Origin: Candidatus Nitromaritima sp. SCGC AAA288-L16
Lineage (GTDB): Bacteria; Nitrospinota; Nitrospinia; Nitrospinales; VA-1
Assembly: GCA_000372225.1 (NCBI GenBank)
Contig: AQTY01000014.1
Coordinates: forward strand, 1-48,820
Length of the DNA stretch: 48,820 bases
Direction: 5' to 3'
Part shown: piece by piece, positions 1-7,621 of the stretch
How positions within the stretch are numbered: the stretch's first letter is position 1
Layout: the number at the start of each line of letters is the position of its first letter
The notes under the pieces: generated by a model
What the model saw: only the letters and a program-made list of their open reading frames with translations
What the model was told of the DNA's origin: nothing
The model's database searches: none
Made by a program: the position numbers and the translations under genes

Positions 1-1
1 A

Positions 2-490
2 AAAATTCTCGACAAGCAGGTTACTAGCCGGGCGTTTTCGTTTTATTATCCTAAGATGCGACCAGGACTAAATCGCTTTTCTATTGTATCTTCCACCAAC
101 GCGCGATTTAAAGATTGGGCCGACTTGAGTGAGGATCAATATAAGATAGACAAAGAAAATCTTATTCAAACTACTTTAGACGCGTTGGAAAAATATGTGC
201 CAAATATTCGTGAGAAAGTTGATTACCTTGAAGCAGCGACTCCAAAAACGTTTAAGCGGTATACCTTGTCTCCAAACGGAACTTCCTTTGGGACCAAATT
301 TGAGGGCTTAAAAATCAGTCGAGAACTTCCTACCCAAATTTCCGGACTTTTTCATTCGGGTTCAGTTGGGATAATCATGTCAGGTTGGCTTGGTGCTGCT
401 AATTACGGAGTTATTGTTGCCAATGAAGTTGACAAATTTATGCGTTCAGTTAGGGATGAACCTAGAAAAATGGTATCAGCGTCAGTTTAA
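2..490 (+). CDS. FAD-dependent oxidoreductase, phytoene-desaturase/CrtISO-like (C-terminal part)
   Basis: The reading frame is open at the left edge (frame from base 2), so only about the last 162 residues are present. The C-terminal stretch GLFHSGSVGIIMSGWLGAANY followed by a helix ending in VDKFM resembles the FAD-closing end of phytoene desaturase, carotenoid isomerase and retinol-saturase-type flavoproteins, where a Gly-rich segment precedes the last helix. The Rossmann GxGxxG start lies outside the window, so the family is inferred from this end alone. The gene is followed 34 bases later by FabG-, FabZ- and FabI-like genes on the same strand. That suggests a role in desaturating or isomerising an acyl chain rather than a carotenoid, but this is inference. 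Another amine-oxidase-fold flavoprotein is possible. Confidence 0.55.
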   Translation, partial: KILDKQVTSRAFSFYYPKMRPGLNRFSIVSSTNARFKDWADLSEDQYKIDKENLIQTTLDALEKYVPNIREKVDYLEAATPKTFKRYTLSPNGTSFGTKFEGLKISRELPTQISGLFHSGSVGIIMSGWLGAANYGVIVANEVDKFMRSVRDEPRKMVSASV

Positions 491-524
491 TTTGATACCC
501 CCACCTCCAAGAAACTAAATCTGA

Positions 525-1268
525 ATGGAATTCAACTTCAAAGGGCAAACAGCTGTGGTCACCGGGGGAACTCGCGGTATTGGACGAGGTGTGTCAGAAG
601 CCTTGCTCAAGGCTGGTGCTAAAGTTGTGGCCACCTACCAGTCAAATGATAAAGCAGCAAAAGAATTCGCAGAATCGAGAAAAGAGTACTCGGAGTTTCT
701 TGATTTACGTTCTTTCGATGTAACTAAGTATACTCAGGTAGAAGGTTTTTATCGTTATATCGAGGAGACTTATGGAGAATTCCAAATTCTAGTTCATTGT
801 TCAGGCATCCGTATTGATTCTATAGTCGGTATGATGCAGGAAAGCGATTGGCGTAAGGTTATTGATACTAACCTTACAGGTACATTCAATATCTGTAAAT
901 TTGCGGTGCAGAATATGATGCGCAAAAAATATGGTCGTATTATTATTATCACATCGCCTATAGGTAAGTTTGGATTTTTAGGCCAGTCCAATTATGCTGC
1001 GTCCAAGGCTGGCCAGGTAGCTTTCATGAAATCACTTTCAAAAGAAGTAGCTTCGAGAAAGATAACTGTTAATTGTGTTTCACCTGGGTTTATCGATACA
1101 GATTTTATTGGTGATTTGTCTAAAGAGCAAAAACAAGCTTATCTAGACATGCTTCCATTGCGACGTTTCGGTTCTCCTGAGGATGTAGCTAACGCGGTTC
1201 TTTTTATAGCTTCAACTGAGACAGCCTATATTACAGGCTCTTCTGTCGAAGTTACAGGAGGTTTGTAA
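525..1268 (+). CDS. FabG-like 3-oxoacyl-ACP reductase (SDR family)
   Basis: This is a 247-residue classical short-chain dehydrogenase, the usual FabG length. Visible motifs are the NADP-binding GGTRGIG (residues 14-20), HCSG in place of the usual NNAG (91-94), N116 in the DTNLTG helix, and the S144/Y157/K161 catalytic set (SNYAASKAG). C-terminal AYITGSSVEVTGGL matches the FabG/SDR end. In fatty-acid-type pathways such enzymes reduce 3-oxoacyl-ACP to 3-hydroxyacyl-ACP in the cytoplasm. The gene is followed after 5 bases by a FabZ-like dehydratase, so the two would act in sequence. The housekeeping fabG normally sits with fabD/acpP/fabF, which are not here, so this may be a paralogue for a special lipid or polyene product. 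Confidence 0.85.
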   Translation: MEFNFKGQTAVVTGGTRGIGRGVSEALLKAGAKVVATYQSNDKAAKEFAESRKEYSEFLDLRSFDVTKYTQVEGFYRYIEETYGEFQILVHCSGIRIDSIVGMMQESDWRKVIDTNLTGTFNICKFAVQNMMRKKYGRIIIITSPIGKFGFLGQSNYAASKAGQVAFMKSLSKEVASRKITVNCVSPGFIDTDFIGDLSKEQKQAYLDMLPLRRFGSPEDVANAVLFIASTETAYITGSSVEVTGGL

Positions 1269-1273
1269 GATAT

Positions 1274-1714
1274 ATGGAAAATTTTCTTGATTACATGCCA
1301 CAGCGGGAACCGTTTCTTTTTGTGGATCGGGTTGTCGAGGTAACGGATAGTTGTATTAAAACTGAGAAGCAGGTACAAGCAGACGAACCATTTTTTGCGG
1401 GGCACTTTCCAGGCCGACCCATCATGCCTGGGGTTCTAATTTGCGAAGCGGTTTTTCAATCCAGTTCGATCCTTATGAGCAAGCGAGCGGGGGCTCCTTC
1501 TAATGATGGGCGCATTCCACTTATTACTAGAATTTCAAATGTTAAACTTAAACGAGTAGTTTTGCCGGGTGACCTTATGGAGGTTGAGGTGAAATTAAAA
1601 GAAATTCTCGGACAGGCTGCCTACATGTCAGGCAAGGTAAAAGTGGTGGAGAAAACAGTTCTTACTGTGGAGTTTACAGTAATGCTAGTAACGGAGACGG
1701 CGTGGGTTTTCTGA
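1274..1714 (+). CDS. fabZ: FabZ-like 3-hydroxyacyl-ACP dehydratase
   Basis: This 146-residue hot-dog-fold protein carries the FabZ signature GHFPGRPIMPGV with catalytic His44 and Glu58 (LICEAVFQ). N-terminal MPQREPFLFVDRV is the typical start of FabZ's first strand. It would dehydrate 3-hydroxyacyl-ACP to trans-2-enoyl-ACP. It starts 5 bases after the FabG-like gene, and its 3' end overlaps the GTG start of the FabI-like gene by 13 bases, which indicates one translationally coupled operon. It is not in an lpxD-fabZ-lpxA context, so it may be a pathway-specific paralogue rather than the main FabZ. The family is clear; the substrate is not known. Confidence 0.87.
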   Translation: MENFLDYMPQREPFLFVDRVVEVTDSCIKTEKQVQADEPFFAGHFPGRPIMPGVLICEAVFQSSSILMSKRAGAPSNDGRIPLITRISNVKLKRVVLPGDLMEVEVKLKEILGQAAYMSGKVKVVEKTVLTVEFTVMLVTETAWVF

Positions 1715-2505
1715 ATTTAGAAAATAAAAATATTCTTGTTACGGGCGTTGCCAACAAAAAGAGCGTTGCCTTTCATATTGGGGAAACCCTGCAGAAGGAA
1801 GGGGTTAATGTTTTGTATAGCGTCAGAACGGAGGAGCGGAAGAAACAACTTGAAAAGTTACTTGCACCATCGCCAGTATACGTGTGCGATGTAGAAAACG
1901 AGGATGAGATAAAAATTTTACAAAAATCGATATCTAACGAAATCGATACATTGCATGGGTTAGTCCATTCTATCGCTTTTGCAAATTACGCAGATGGATT
2001 AAAGCCATTTCATGAAACATCCAAAAATGATTTTTTACAATCGGTTGATATCACTAGCTATTCACTGATTCAATTGTCTAACGCGTTCAAAGATTTATTC
2101 GATATTAATGCATCGGTTGTAACCATTTCCATTTCGACAACTAGCATGGCTGCGGAAAACTATGGTTATATGGCCCCAGCGAAGGCAGCACTTGATTCAT
2201 CCTTATGCTTTTTAGCAAAATCATTTAGCGCATTCTCTAAGGTGCGGTTCAACTCGGTTAATCCAGGACTTCTGAAAACTTCCGCATCCGCTGGTATTCC
2301 AGGGTACGTTGATTCTTATCTCCATGCCGAGGAGCTCACCTTACGAAAAGAAGCTTTGACGACTCAGGAGGTAGCAAACTGCGCAGTATTTCTATTGAGC
2401 GAATGCTCTAGTGGTATTAATGCGCAAGGTGTTATCCTTGATGCAGGCATGGCCATTAACTATTTTGATAAAGATATTGTTAGAAAATCTAGAAGACTAG
2501 ATTGA
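1702..2505 (+). CDS. FabI-like enoyl-ACP reductase, divergent
   Basis: This 267-residue SDR belongs to the FabI branch: it opens LENKNILVTGVANKKSVAF, has the FabI-type SIAFA (90-94), and carries a Y154-x6-K161 pair in NYGYMAPAK. In FabI of E. coli a second conserved tyrosine lies ten residues before the catalytic one; here that position (144) is Ile. Either substrate handling is altered or the enzyme has another role. The start is GTG at 1702, chosen because GGAG lies about 5 bases upstream and FabI-family N-termini begin just before the LENK segment. It overlaps the end of the FabZ-like gene. It converges with pheS with only 14 bases between the two stop codons and no room for a conventional terminator. 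Confidence 0.8.
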   Translation: MGFLNLENKNILVTGVANKKSVAFHIGETLQKEGVNVLYSVRTEERKKQLEKLLAPSPVYVCDVENEDEIKILQKSISNEIDTLHGLVHSIAFANYADGLKPFHETSKNDFLQSVDITSYSLIQLSNAFKDLFDINASVVTISISTTSMAAENYGYMAPAKAALDSSLCFLAKSFSAFSKVRFNSVNPGLLKTSASAGIPGYVDSYLHAEELTLRKEALTTQEVANCAVFLLSECSSGINAQGVILDAGMAINYFDKDIVRKSRRLD

Positions 2506-2519
2506 GGTGCGCTATCCGG

Positions 2520-3533
2520 TCAGAATTGTTTCAAAAACCTGAGATCATTTTCAAAGAAAAGCCGAATATCATTAATTCTATATTTGAGCATAGCAATTCG
2601 TTCGATTCCTAACCCAAATGCAAAACCAAGCCACCTTTCTGAATCGTAATTAACAGACTTAAATACGGCTGGGTCTACCATGCCACACCCAAGAATTTCC
2701 AACCATCCAGTTTTTGAACAAACCTGACATCCTTTCCCAGAGCACATGACACATTCTATATCTACTTCTGCGCTTGGACAGGTGAATGGAAAAAAACTAG
2801 GTCGGAACCGAGTCTTAGTTTGTTGACCAAAGATCTCATGTAAGAAAATATTCATAACGCCCTTGAGGTCACCAAAAGAAAGATTTTCGTCTACCATTAA
2901 ACCTTCAATTTGGTGGAACATAGGTGTATGCGATACGTCGGAATCGCATCGGAATACCTTTCCAGGGGCAATGATGCGTAGAGGGGGCTTCTGATTCTCC
3001 ATCACATGAATTTGGACGGGCGAGGTATGGGTTCTAAGTACGTCGTTTCCAATATAGAACGTATCTTGCATGTCTCGCGCTGGATGATCTTTTGGAATGT
3101 TAAGGGCTTCAAAATTATAAAAATCACTTTCAATTTCAGGTCCTTCTTCTACTTTAAAGCCAAGACTAAAAAATATAGATATTATTTCATCCATAATCTG
3201 AGTGACAGGATGAATCGATCCAGAAGAATTCCTCCGACCTGGCAAGGTGGTGTCAAATTCTTCGCTATTGACTGAGGTTTGGTCGAATGCTTTTTCGAAA
3301 ACTTGCGTTTTTTCTTGAATAAGCGTTGCAACACTTTGTTTGAATTCGTTGATATGTTTACCGGCTTGTGGTTTTTGATCGTCGGGTAGCGAGCGCATTT
3401 CATTAAGCATAAGAGAAACACAACCCTTCTTACCAAGAAATTCGGAACGGAGTTGTTTGAGTTCTTTTAGAGAAGACACCTTAGAGATGAGCAAGTCGAA
3501 ATCATCTTGGTGCTGTTTGAGTTTTTTGATCAT
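2520..3533 (-). CDS. pheS: Phenylalanine--tRNA ligase alpha subunit
   Basis: This is a 337-residue class II aminoacyl-tRNA synthetase subunit, close to the bacterial norm. The N-terminal coiled coil (about 1-85) with FLGKKGCVSLMLNEMRSLP is the tRNA-binding arm. Motif 2 FRCDSDVSHTPMFHQIEGL and motif 3 GFAFGLGIERIAMLKY are intact. It charges tRNA-Phe as an alpha2beta2 enzyme with PheT. It is the last gene of the thrS-infC-rpmI-rplT-pheS series, 56 bases after rplT. The expected partner pheT does not follow: a convergent FabI-like gene occupies that place, so pheT must lie elsewhere. A Cys cluster (CVMCSGKGCQVC) near residue 260 looks like a metal site, as in some bacterial PheS. Confidence 0.97.
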   Translation of the reverse strand: MIKKLKQHQDDFDLLISKVSSLKELKQLRSEFLGKKGCVSLMLNEMRSLPDDQKPQAGKHINEFKQSVATLIQEKTQVFEKAFDQTSVNSEEFDTTLPGRRNSSGSIHPVTQIMDEIISIFFSLGFKVEEGPEIESDFYNFEALNIPKDHPARDMQDTFYIGNDVLRTHTSPVQIHVMENQKPPLRIIAPGKVFRCDSDVSHTPMFHQIEGLMVDENLSFGDLKGVMNIFLHEIFGQQTKTRFRPSFFPFTCPSAEVDIECVMCSGKGCQVCSKTGWLEILGCGMVDPAVFKSVNYDSERWLGFAFGLGIERIAMLKYRINDIRLFFENDLRFLKQF

Positions 3534-3589
3534 ATTCGAGGTAAAGAAGAGGAGATCAAGAAACAGGAAAATAGTTGCAGTTCCCTCAA

Positions 3590-3952
3590 CTAAACTGAGC
3601 TTAGTTGAGATCGAGCTGTTTGGGTGAGTACCTTGAAAGAATCTGCGTTATAAATAGCAAGGTTGGAAAGAACTTTACGGTCTAACTCGATGTTAGCCTT
3701 TTTCAATCCGTGGATAAACTGGCTGTAGGTAAGTCCCTCCGCTCTCACCGCTGCATTGATTCTAGCGATCCACAGTCTCCTGAAATTTCTTTTTTTGGTT
3801 CGGCGGTCTCGGTAGGCGTAGCAAAGACCTTTCTCAACGGATTCCCTAGCTTTGCGGAAAGCCCGACTACGAATACTGCGGTAACCCTTAGCCATATCGA
3901 GAACTTTTTTTCTTCTTCGTCTCGAAATAGCGCCACTAATTGCTCTTGCCAT
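3590..3952 (-). CDS. rplT: 50S ribosomal protein L20
   Basis: This 120-residue basic protein matches L20 throughout: MARAISGAISRRRRKKVLDM at the start, and LWIARINAAVRAEGLTYSQF in the globular domain. L20 binds 23S rRNA early in 50S assembly. It is also the known translational repressor of the infC-rpmI-rplT mRNA in E. coli and Bacillus. It lies between rpmI (65-base gap) and pheS, the conserved gene order. Whether the autoregulatory mRNA structure is present was not evaluated. Confidence 0.98.
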   Translation of the reverse strand: MARAISGAISRRRRKKVLDMAKGYRSIRSRAFRKARESVEKGLCYAYRDRRTKKRNFRRLWIARINAAVRAEGLTYSQFIHGLKKANIELDRKVLSNLAIYNADSFKVLTQTARSQLSSV

Positions 3953-4017
3953 TACAATCTCCTGTCTTTAAAATCGAATTCTCAAAATTTTACTTGTTAT
4001 CGCAAAACCCGTAGGTC

Positions 4018-4212
4018 CTAGTAAGGAATTAGTACTCTCATTTTCCGAGTATCTCCAGGCGACATGATCGTCGAATGGCGTAGGTTTCTTTTCCTTTTAG
4101 TGGTTTTGCTTGTTAATATATGACTTGTGAACGCTTTGTTGCGCTTAATCTTTCCAGTACCCGTTTTACTGAAACGCTTCGCGGCACCTTTATTTGTTTT
4201 CATCTTAGGCAT
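4018..4212 (-). CDS. rpmI: 50S ribosomal protein L35
   Basis: This 64-residue, Lys/Arg-rich protein starts MPKMKTNKGAAKRFSKTGTG, the diagnostic L35 N-terminus, and has the RHSTIMSPGDTRKMRVLIPY end typical of the family. It is a structural component of the 50S subunit. It sits between infC (76-base gap) and rplT in the canonical infC-rpmI-rplT order and is very probably co-transcribed with them. Confidence 0.97.
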   Translation of the reverse strand: MPKMKTNKGAAKRFSKTGTGKIKRNKAFTSHILTSKTTKRKRNLRHSTIMSPGDTRKMRVLIPY

Positions 4213-4288
4213 TACATTTTAGCCTTTCGTGCGATTTAAAAAATTTCCTTAGACTAGTTGAACCAAATACTTTAATTTTCCCCTTGTC

Positions 4289-4819
4289 TCAAGCTTTTTT
4301 CTTAAGAGATTTTGGAGCAAAGATCATGCACAACGTTCTGCCTTCCTGTTTAGCTTCTTGTTCAATAACAGCAATATCTTCTAATGTTTCGGTCACTCGT
4401 ACAAGTAATCTTTGTCCGTTTTCTCGGTGGACGATCTCCCTGCCGCGGAAAAAAACGAGTACTTTAACTTTGTCCCCAGACTCCAGAAAACGGAAAGCAT
4501 TCTTCAACTTGAAGTCGTAATCATGTTGATCTGTGTTAGGTCGAAGCTTGACTTCTTTGACATGAATAATTTTTTGCTTCTTTTTGGCCTCGTGTGCCCG
4601 CTTACTCTGCTGATACTTAAACTTACCGTAATCCATGATACGGCAGACAGGGGGGTTGCTGTTAGGGGCTACCTCTACTAGATCCTGATCCTTTTCCTCT
4701 GCCATGTTAAGAGCATCTTGAGTTGGGAAAACACCCAACTGCTCTCCATCGTTACCTATTAGGCTTACTTCTCTCACGCGGATCATGCCATTAATACGCT
4801 GTACCTGTTTCTTAGAAAT
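4289..4819 (-). CDS. infC: Translation initiation factor IF-3 (AUU start)
   Basis: IF-3 binds the 30S subunit and checks start-codon pairing. An ATG at 4786 would begin at MIRVREVSLIG and cut off the conserved RING segment. Reading upstream in frame gives SKKQVQRING, preceded by ATT at 4817-4819 with AGGAGG ten bases further upstream. This gives 176 residues, the usual IF-3 size. An AUU start is the well-known autoregulatory device of infC in E. coli, because IF-3 discriminates against it. Domain layout: N-domain to about residue 80 (VCRIMDYGKFKYQ), Lys-rich linker, then C-domain with HVKEVKLRPNTDQHDYDFKL. The 5' end lies 17 bases beyond the thrS stop, the normal thrS-infC arrangement. Confidence 0.95.
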   Translation of the reverse strand: MSKKQVQRINGMIRVREVSLIGNDGEQLGVFPTQDALNMAEEKDQDLVEVAPNSNPPVCRIMDYGKFKYQQSKRAHEAKKKQKIIHVKEVKLRPNTDQHDYDFKLKNAFRFLESGDKVKVLVFFRGREIVHRENGQRLLVRVTETLEDIAVIEQEAKQEGRTLCMIFAPKSLKKKA

Positions 4820-4835
4820 GGAAAAAACCCCTCCT
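4817..4835 (-). promoter_or_regulatory. infC Shine-Dalgarno and AUU start codon
   Basis: On the minus strand AGGAGG (4830-4835) is followed after ten bases by ATT (4817-4819), which is in frame with the conserved IF-3 N-terminus. No ATG, GTG or TTG lies in frame between this point and the RING motif. The strong ribosome site paired with a weak start codon fits IF-3 autoregulation, as established in E. coli. Confidence 0.8.
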
Positions 4836-6599
4836 CTAAATGGGTTGAATTGCTTCGCCTAAATCTTTTTTACTAACCTCTAAACTTAATTTATCAATAA
4901 ATGAGTCGATATCTAGCGCCACAGTCTCCTTTGACCGTCTTTTCCTAACGGCTAAGCTATTGTTCTCTTGTTCTTTTTCCCCCAGAATAACCATGTAAGG
5001 GATCTTCTGTAGTTGGGCTTCCCTGATTTTGAACCCAATCTTCTCATTTCGCAAGTCTTTTTCTACGCGAAACCCACTATTCATCAATTTTTTGAATACT
5101 TCATCGGTATATCTCTGGTTTTGATCAGTGATTGGTAAAAGAATTACTTGAACTGGCGCCAGCCATAAAGGAAAGGCCCCAGCGTAATGTTCGATAAGGC
5201 AACCAAAAAACCTTTCCAAGGATCCCATCAACGCGCGGTGAAGCATGATGGGCTGGTTTCTCTGACCATTTTCTTCAATGTAGTTTATATCGAACCGCTC
5301 TGGAAGATTAAAATCTACTTGAACCGTCGAGACTTGCCAGAACCTGTTAAGGCTATCTTTTATTTTGATGTCGATTTTTGGTCCATAAAACACTCCTTCC
5401 CCGAGGTCAACTTCATATTTCAATTTTGACTTTTCTAACGCTTGTTTAAGTGCGTTGGTGGCTTGTTCCCAGCCGTCTTCTGATCCAACAAATTTTTCTG
5501 GGCGAGTACTTAAATACACTCTATATTCATCAAACCCAAAAGATCTAAGGATGAACAAGATAAGATCCAGTACTTTGACAATTTCTTCTTCAATCTGGTT
5601 TGGGCGACAGAACAAATGCGCATCGTCTTGAGTAAAGCCTCTCACCCTTAATAATCCATGCAAAACCCCCGACCTTTCATAGCGATAAACTGTGCCTAAT
5701 TCTGCAAATCTTAGGGGTAGGTCTCGATAGCTGCGTAGGCGACTTTTATATATTTGGATGTGAAATGGGCAGTTCATCGGTTTCATGACATATTCTTTTC
5801 CCTCTATATCCATGGGTGAAAAAATATTATCTTTATAAAAATCCATGTGCCCGCTCGTTTTCCACATGTCTACTCTCGCCGCATGAGGAGAGTGCACCAT
5901 CTCGTAACCATTTTTGAAATGTTCTTCTTTCCAAAAATCTTCCATTAGGCAACGTATTCGTGATCCTTTTGGGTGCCAGAGAATCAGTCCAGGGCCTACT
6001 TCATCAGTTACTGAAAAGAGGTCTAACTCTTTTCCCAACTTACGGTGGTCGCGTTTTTTGGCTTCCTCTAAGCGTTTTAGGTAGACCCGCAATTCCTTAT
6101 CCGTGTGCCACGCGGTTCCATAAATTCTTTGTAGTACCTTGTTACGTTCATCCCCTCTCCAGTAGGCTGCCGAAACATTTAACAGTTTGAAAGATTTTAG
6201 AGTTTTTGTGTTTTCAACATGTGGTCCCCGACATAAGTCTGTGAACTCTCCTTGAGAGTAAACAGAAATAGGTTCATCGGATTCAATGTCGCTGATTACT
6301 TCACGTTTGAATGGTTCGCCCATTTCGTCGAACATCCTTAATGCCTCTTCACGTGGTAGTTCTCTACGGGTGATATCAAGATTTTCCGAAGATATTTCCT
6401 TCATACGCTGTTCAATTTTTTCCAGATCTTCTGGGACAAAGGGAGACTCGCGATAAAAATCGTAATAAAATCCATCTTCAATAACAGGACCAATAGTTAC
6501 TTGCGTGTCTGGGTAAAGCTGTTTTACCGCTTGAGCCATCAAATGCGCGGTACTGTGACGAATTGTTTCAAGGTCAATTTTTGGTTTGTCGTCTGCCAT
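4836..6599 (-). CDS. thrS: Threonine--tRNA ligase, short form without TGS domain
   Basis: This class II synthetase charges tRNA-Thr and edits mischarged Ser. It has 587 residues against about 640 in E. coli. It begins directly with the editing domain (HSTAH, His15/His19; TDLCRGPH), so the N-terminal TGS domain of about 60 residues is absent. In-frame sequence upstream of the ATG reaches a stop after about nine codons, so no TGS is hidden there. The catalytic core is complete: MKPMNCPFH zinc/ATP region, RFAELGTVYRYERSG motif 2, and C-terminal anticodon domain from about residue 485. It is first gene of the thrS-infC-rpmI-rplT-pheS operon. No obvious Shine-Dalgarno precedes the ATG. Confidence 0.96.
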   Translation of the reverse strand: MADDKPKIDLETIRHSTAHLMAQAVKQLYPDTQVTIGPVIEDGFYYDFYRESPFVPEDLEKIEQRMKEISSENLDITRRELPREEALRMFDEMGEPFKREVISDIESDEPISVYSQGEFTDLCRGPHVENTKTLKSFKLLNVSAAYWRGDERNKVLQRIYGTAWHTDKELRVYLKRLEEAKKRDHRKLGKELDLFSVTDEVGPGLILWHPKGSRIRCLMEDFWKEEHFKNGYEMVHSPHAARVDMWKTSGHMDFYKDNIFSPMDIEGKEYVMKPMNCPFHIQIYKSRLRSYRDLPLRFAELGTVYRYERSGVLHGLLRVRGFTQDDAHLFCRPNQIEEEIVKVLDLILFILRSFGFDEYRVYLSTRPEKFVGSEDGWEQATNALKQALEKSKLKYEVDLGEGVFYGPKIDIKIKDSLNRFWQVSTVQVDFNLPERFDINYIEENGQRNQPIMLHRALMGSLERFFGCLIEHYAGAFPLWLAPVQVILLPITDQNQRYTDEVFKKLMNSGFRVEKDLRNEKIGFKIREAQLQKIPYMVILGEKEQENNSLAVRKRRSKETVALDIDSFIDKLSLEVSKKDLGEAIQPI

Positions 6600-6774
6600 C
6601 AGAGTTATTAGAGATTTCGGTTGACGCTACTTAATATTTACTTATACGTACTTAAATTTTTTCTGACCCAATTACCCAAACGCCCAATCTTGCGAAAGGC
6701 CAGATATTCGGATGCGATAAATACCGGCATCGGATTAAAGCAAACCTAACAGAAGGTAGGCTCCTGAAGAAAAA

Positions 6775-6846
6775 TAGGCACGGGCGGCTTCGAACCGCCG
6801 ACCCCTTGCATGTCAAGCAAGTACTCTACCCCTGAGCTACGCGCCT
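6775..6846 (-). tRNA. tRNA-Val (GAC)
   Basis: A complete 72-base cloverleaf folds on the minus strand. Acceptor AGGCGCG pairs with CGTGCCT (one G-T), the D-arm is GCTC/GAGT, the anticodon stem is CTTGC/GCAAG around loop TTGACAT, and the T-arm is GGCGG-TTCGAAG-CCGCC. The discriminator base is A. The anticodon GAC reads Val codons GUC and GUU. The 3' CCA is not encoded. Confidence 0.95.
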
Positions 6847-6861
6847 AAATTATGGAAGCCC

Positions 6862-6889
6862 ATTTTATTGCTAATGGCACGTTTGTCAA
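6862..6889 (-). promoter_or_regulatory. sigma70-type promoter of tRNA-Val
   Basis: On the minus strand TTGACA (6884-6889) and TAAAAT (6862-6867) are separated by 16 bases. The -10 box ends 15 bases before the tRNA 5' end at 6846. A perfect -35 and 5/6 -10 match make this one of the clearest promoters in the window. Confidence 0.75.
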
Positions 6890-7162
6890 GGGAAAGATGG
6901 GCCATCTTAAATTACAAAAATAATTGTTTTATAAGGTTTAATTGGTGTATTTTTAAGGATAGGGTGTTTTCTCGATAACCCACAAAAACATCCTTCAATT
7001 GGGGGAGTTCATAAGGTGTCAACTTACCTTCGAGATGAATTGTTAAAATGATTTAAGTATTTTTCAGAAAACAGAAACGAAAGTTTGTGAAAGAAATATG
7101 TTTCCAGTTCGCTTGCCATCAAGTGTAGTAAAAATTGGGGCAAATGGAGAGTTTGAGTTCAG
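6890..7162. other. Intergenic region with a short palindrome
   Basis: I find no gene in this AT-rich stretch. It contains a 7-base perfect inverted repeat, AAGATGG-G-CCATCTT, at 6894-6908, just upstream of the tRNA promoter's -35 box. There is no T-run to make it a terminator. The same arms occur at 43670-43688 inside other sequence. Confidence 0.4.
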
Positions 7163-7621
7163 TTAAAACCAAGTTGAGTTATGGTAGACACGGTAGCGCT
7201 CTCCAAACTTAGAAAACAAGGCCTTTTCTTCAAGTTGGGCCCGAATGACATTCAGAGGAATGATAAGGACGAATGTATAAAGTATTCCAAATGATGAACC
7301 ACAGGCAAAAAATAATCCGAAATGGGTAAATACAATTCCCACGTATATGGGATGACGGATAAAGCGGTAAATTCCTTTTGCCACAATTGAATTTGCCTCC
7401 GGTAATACCTTCAAAGCTTTGCCAAGACAGGCCATCCCAGAAACCCAAACCATCAAGCCCGACATACCAATAGCTAGGCTGAACGGAACCAAGCTTTCGT
7501 TGCCAAATCCAAAATTTTTAGGCAAGAAGAATACGATCAAAAGAGGTAGTAGGTAAAGAGATGGAATCAAAAGACTCAAAAGAAACTTTTGATTAGGTGT
7601 CAAAGGTTTTTGGGCGAACAT
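7163..7621 (-). CDS. ICMT/PEMT-type membrane methyltransferase
   Basis: This 152-residue integral membrane protein has three to four hydrophobic segments (about 13-35, 44-65, 95-125). It carries the C-terminal signature of the isoprenylcysteine carboxylmethyltransferase/phospholipid methyltransferase superfamily: GIYRFIRHPIYVG, where the RHP binds S-adenosylmethionine, and the later RAQLEEKALFSKFGERYRVY with its conserved Glu pair. The substrate cannot be told from sequence; bacterial members methylate lipids or small molecules. It lies on the same strand as lpxK, 155 bases downstream, but an operon is not certain. Its ATG is preceded only by T-rich DNA without a clear ribosome site. Confidence 0.75.
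   Translation of the reverse strand: MFAQKPLTPNQKFLLSLLIPSLYLLPLLIVFFLPKNFGFGNESLVPFSLAIGMSGLMVWVSGMACLGKALKVLPEANSIVAKGIYRFIRHPIYVGIVFTHFGLFFACGSSFGILYTFVLIIPLNVIRAQLEEKALFSKFGERYRVYHNSTWF

Noticed and set aside
3710..4021. Plus-strand frame over rplT
   Set aside because: It is a shadow of the ribosomal protein gene on the other strand, with no family resemblance.
5187..5429. Plus-strand frame within thrS
   Set aside because: It is antisense to the catalytic core of thrS and shows no motif of its own.
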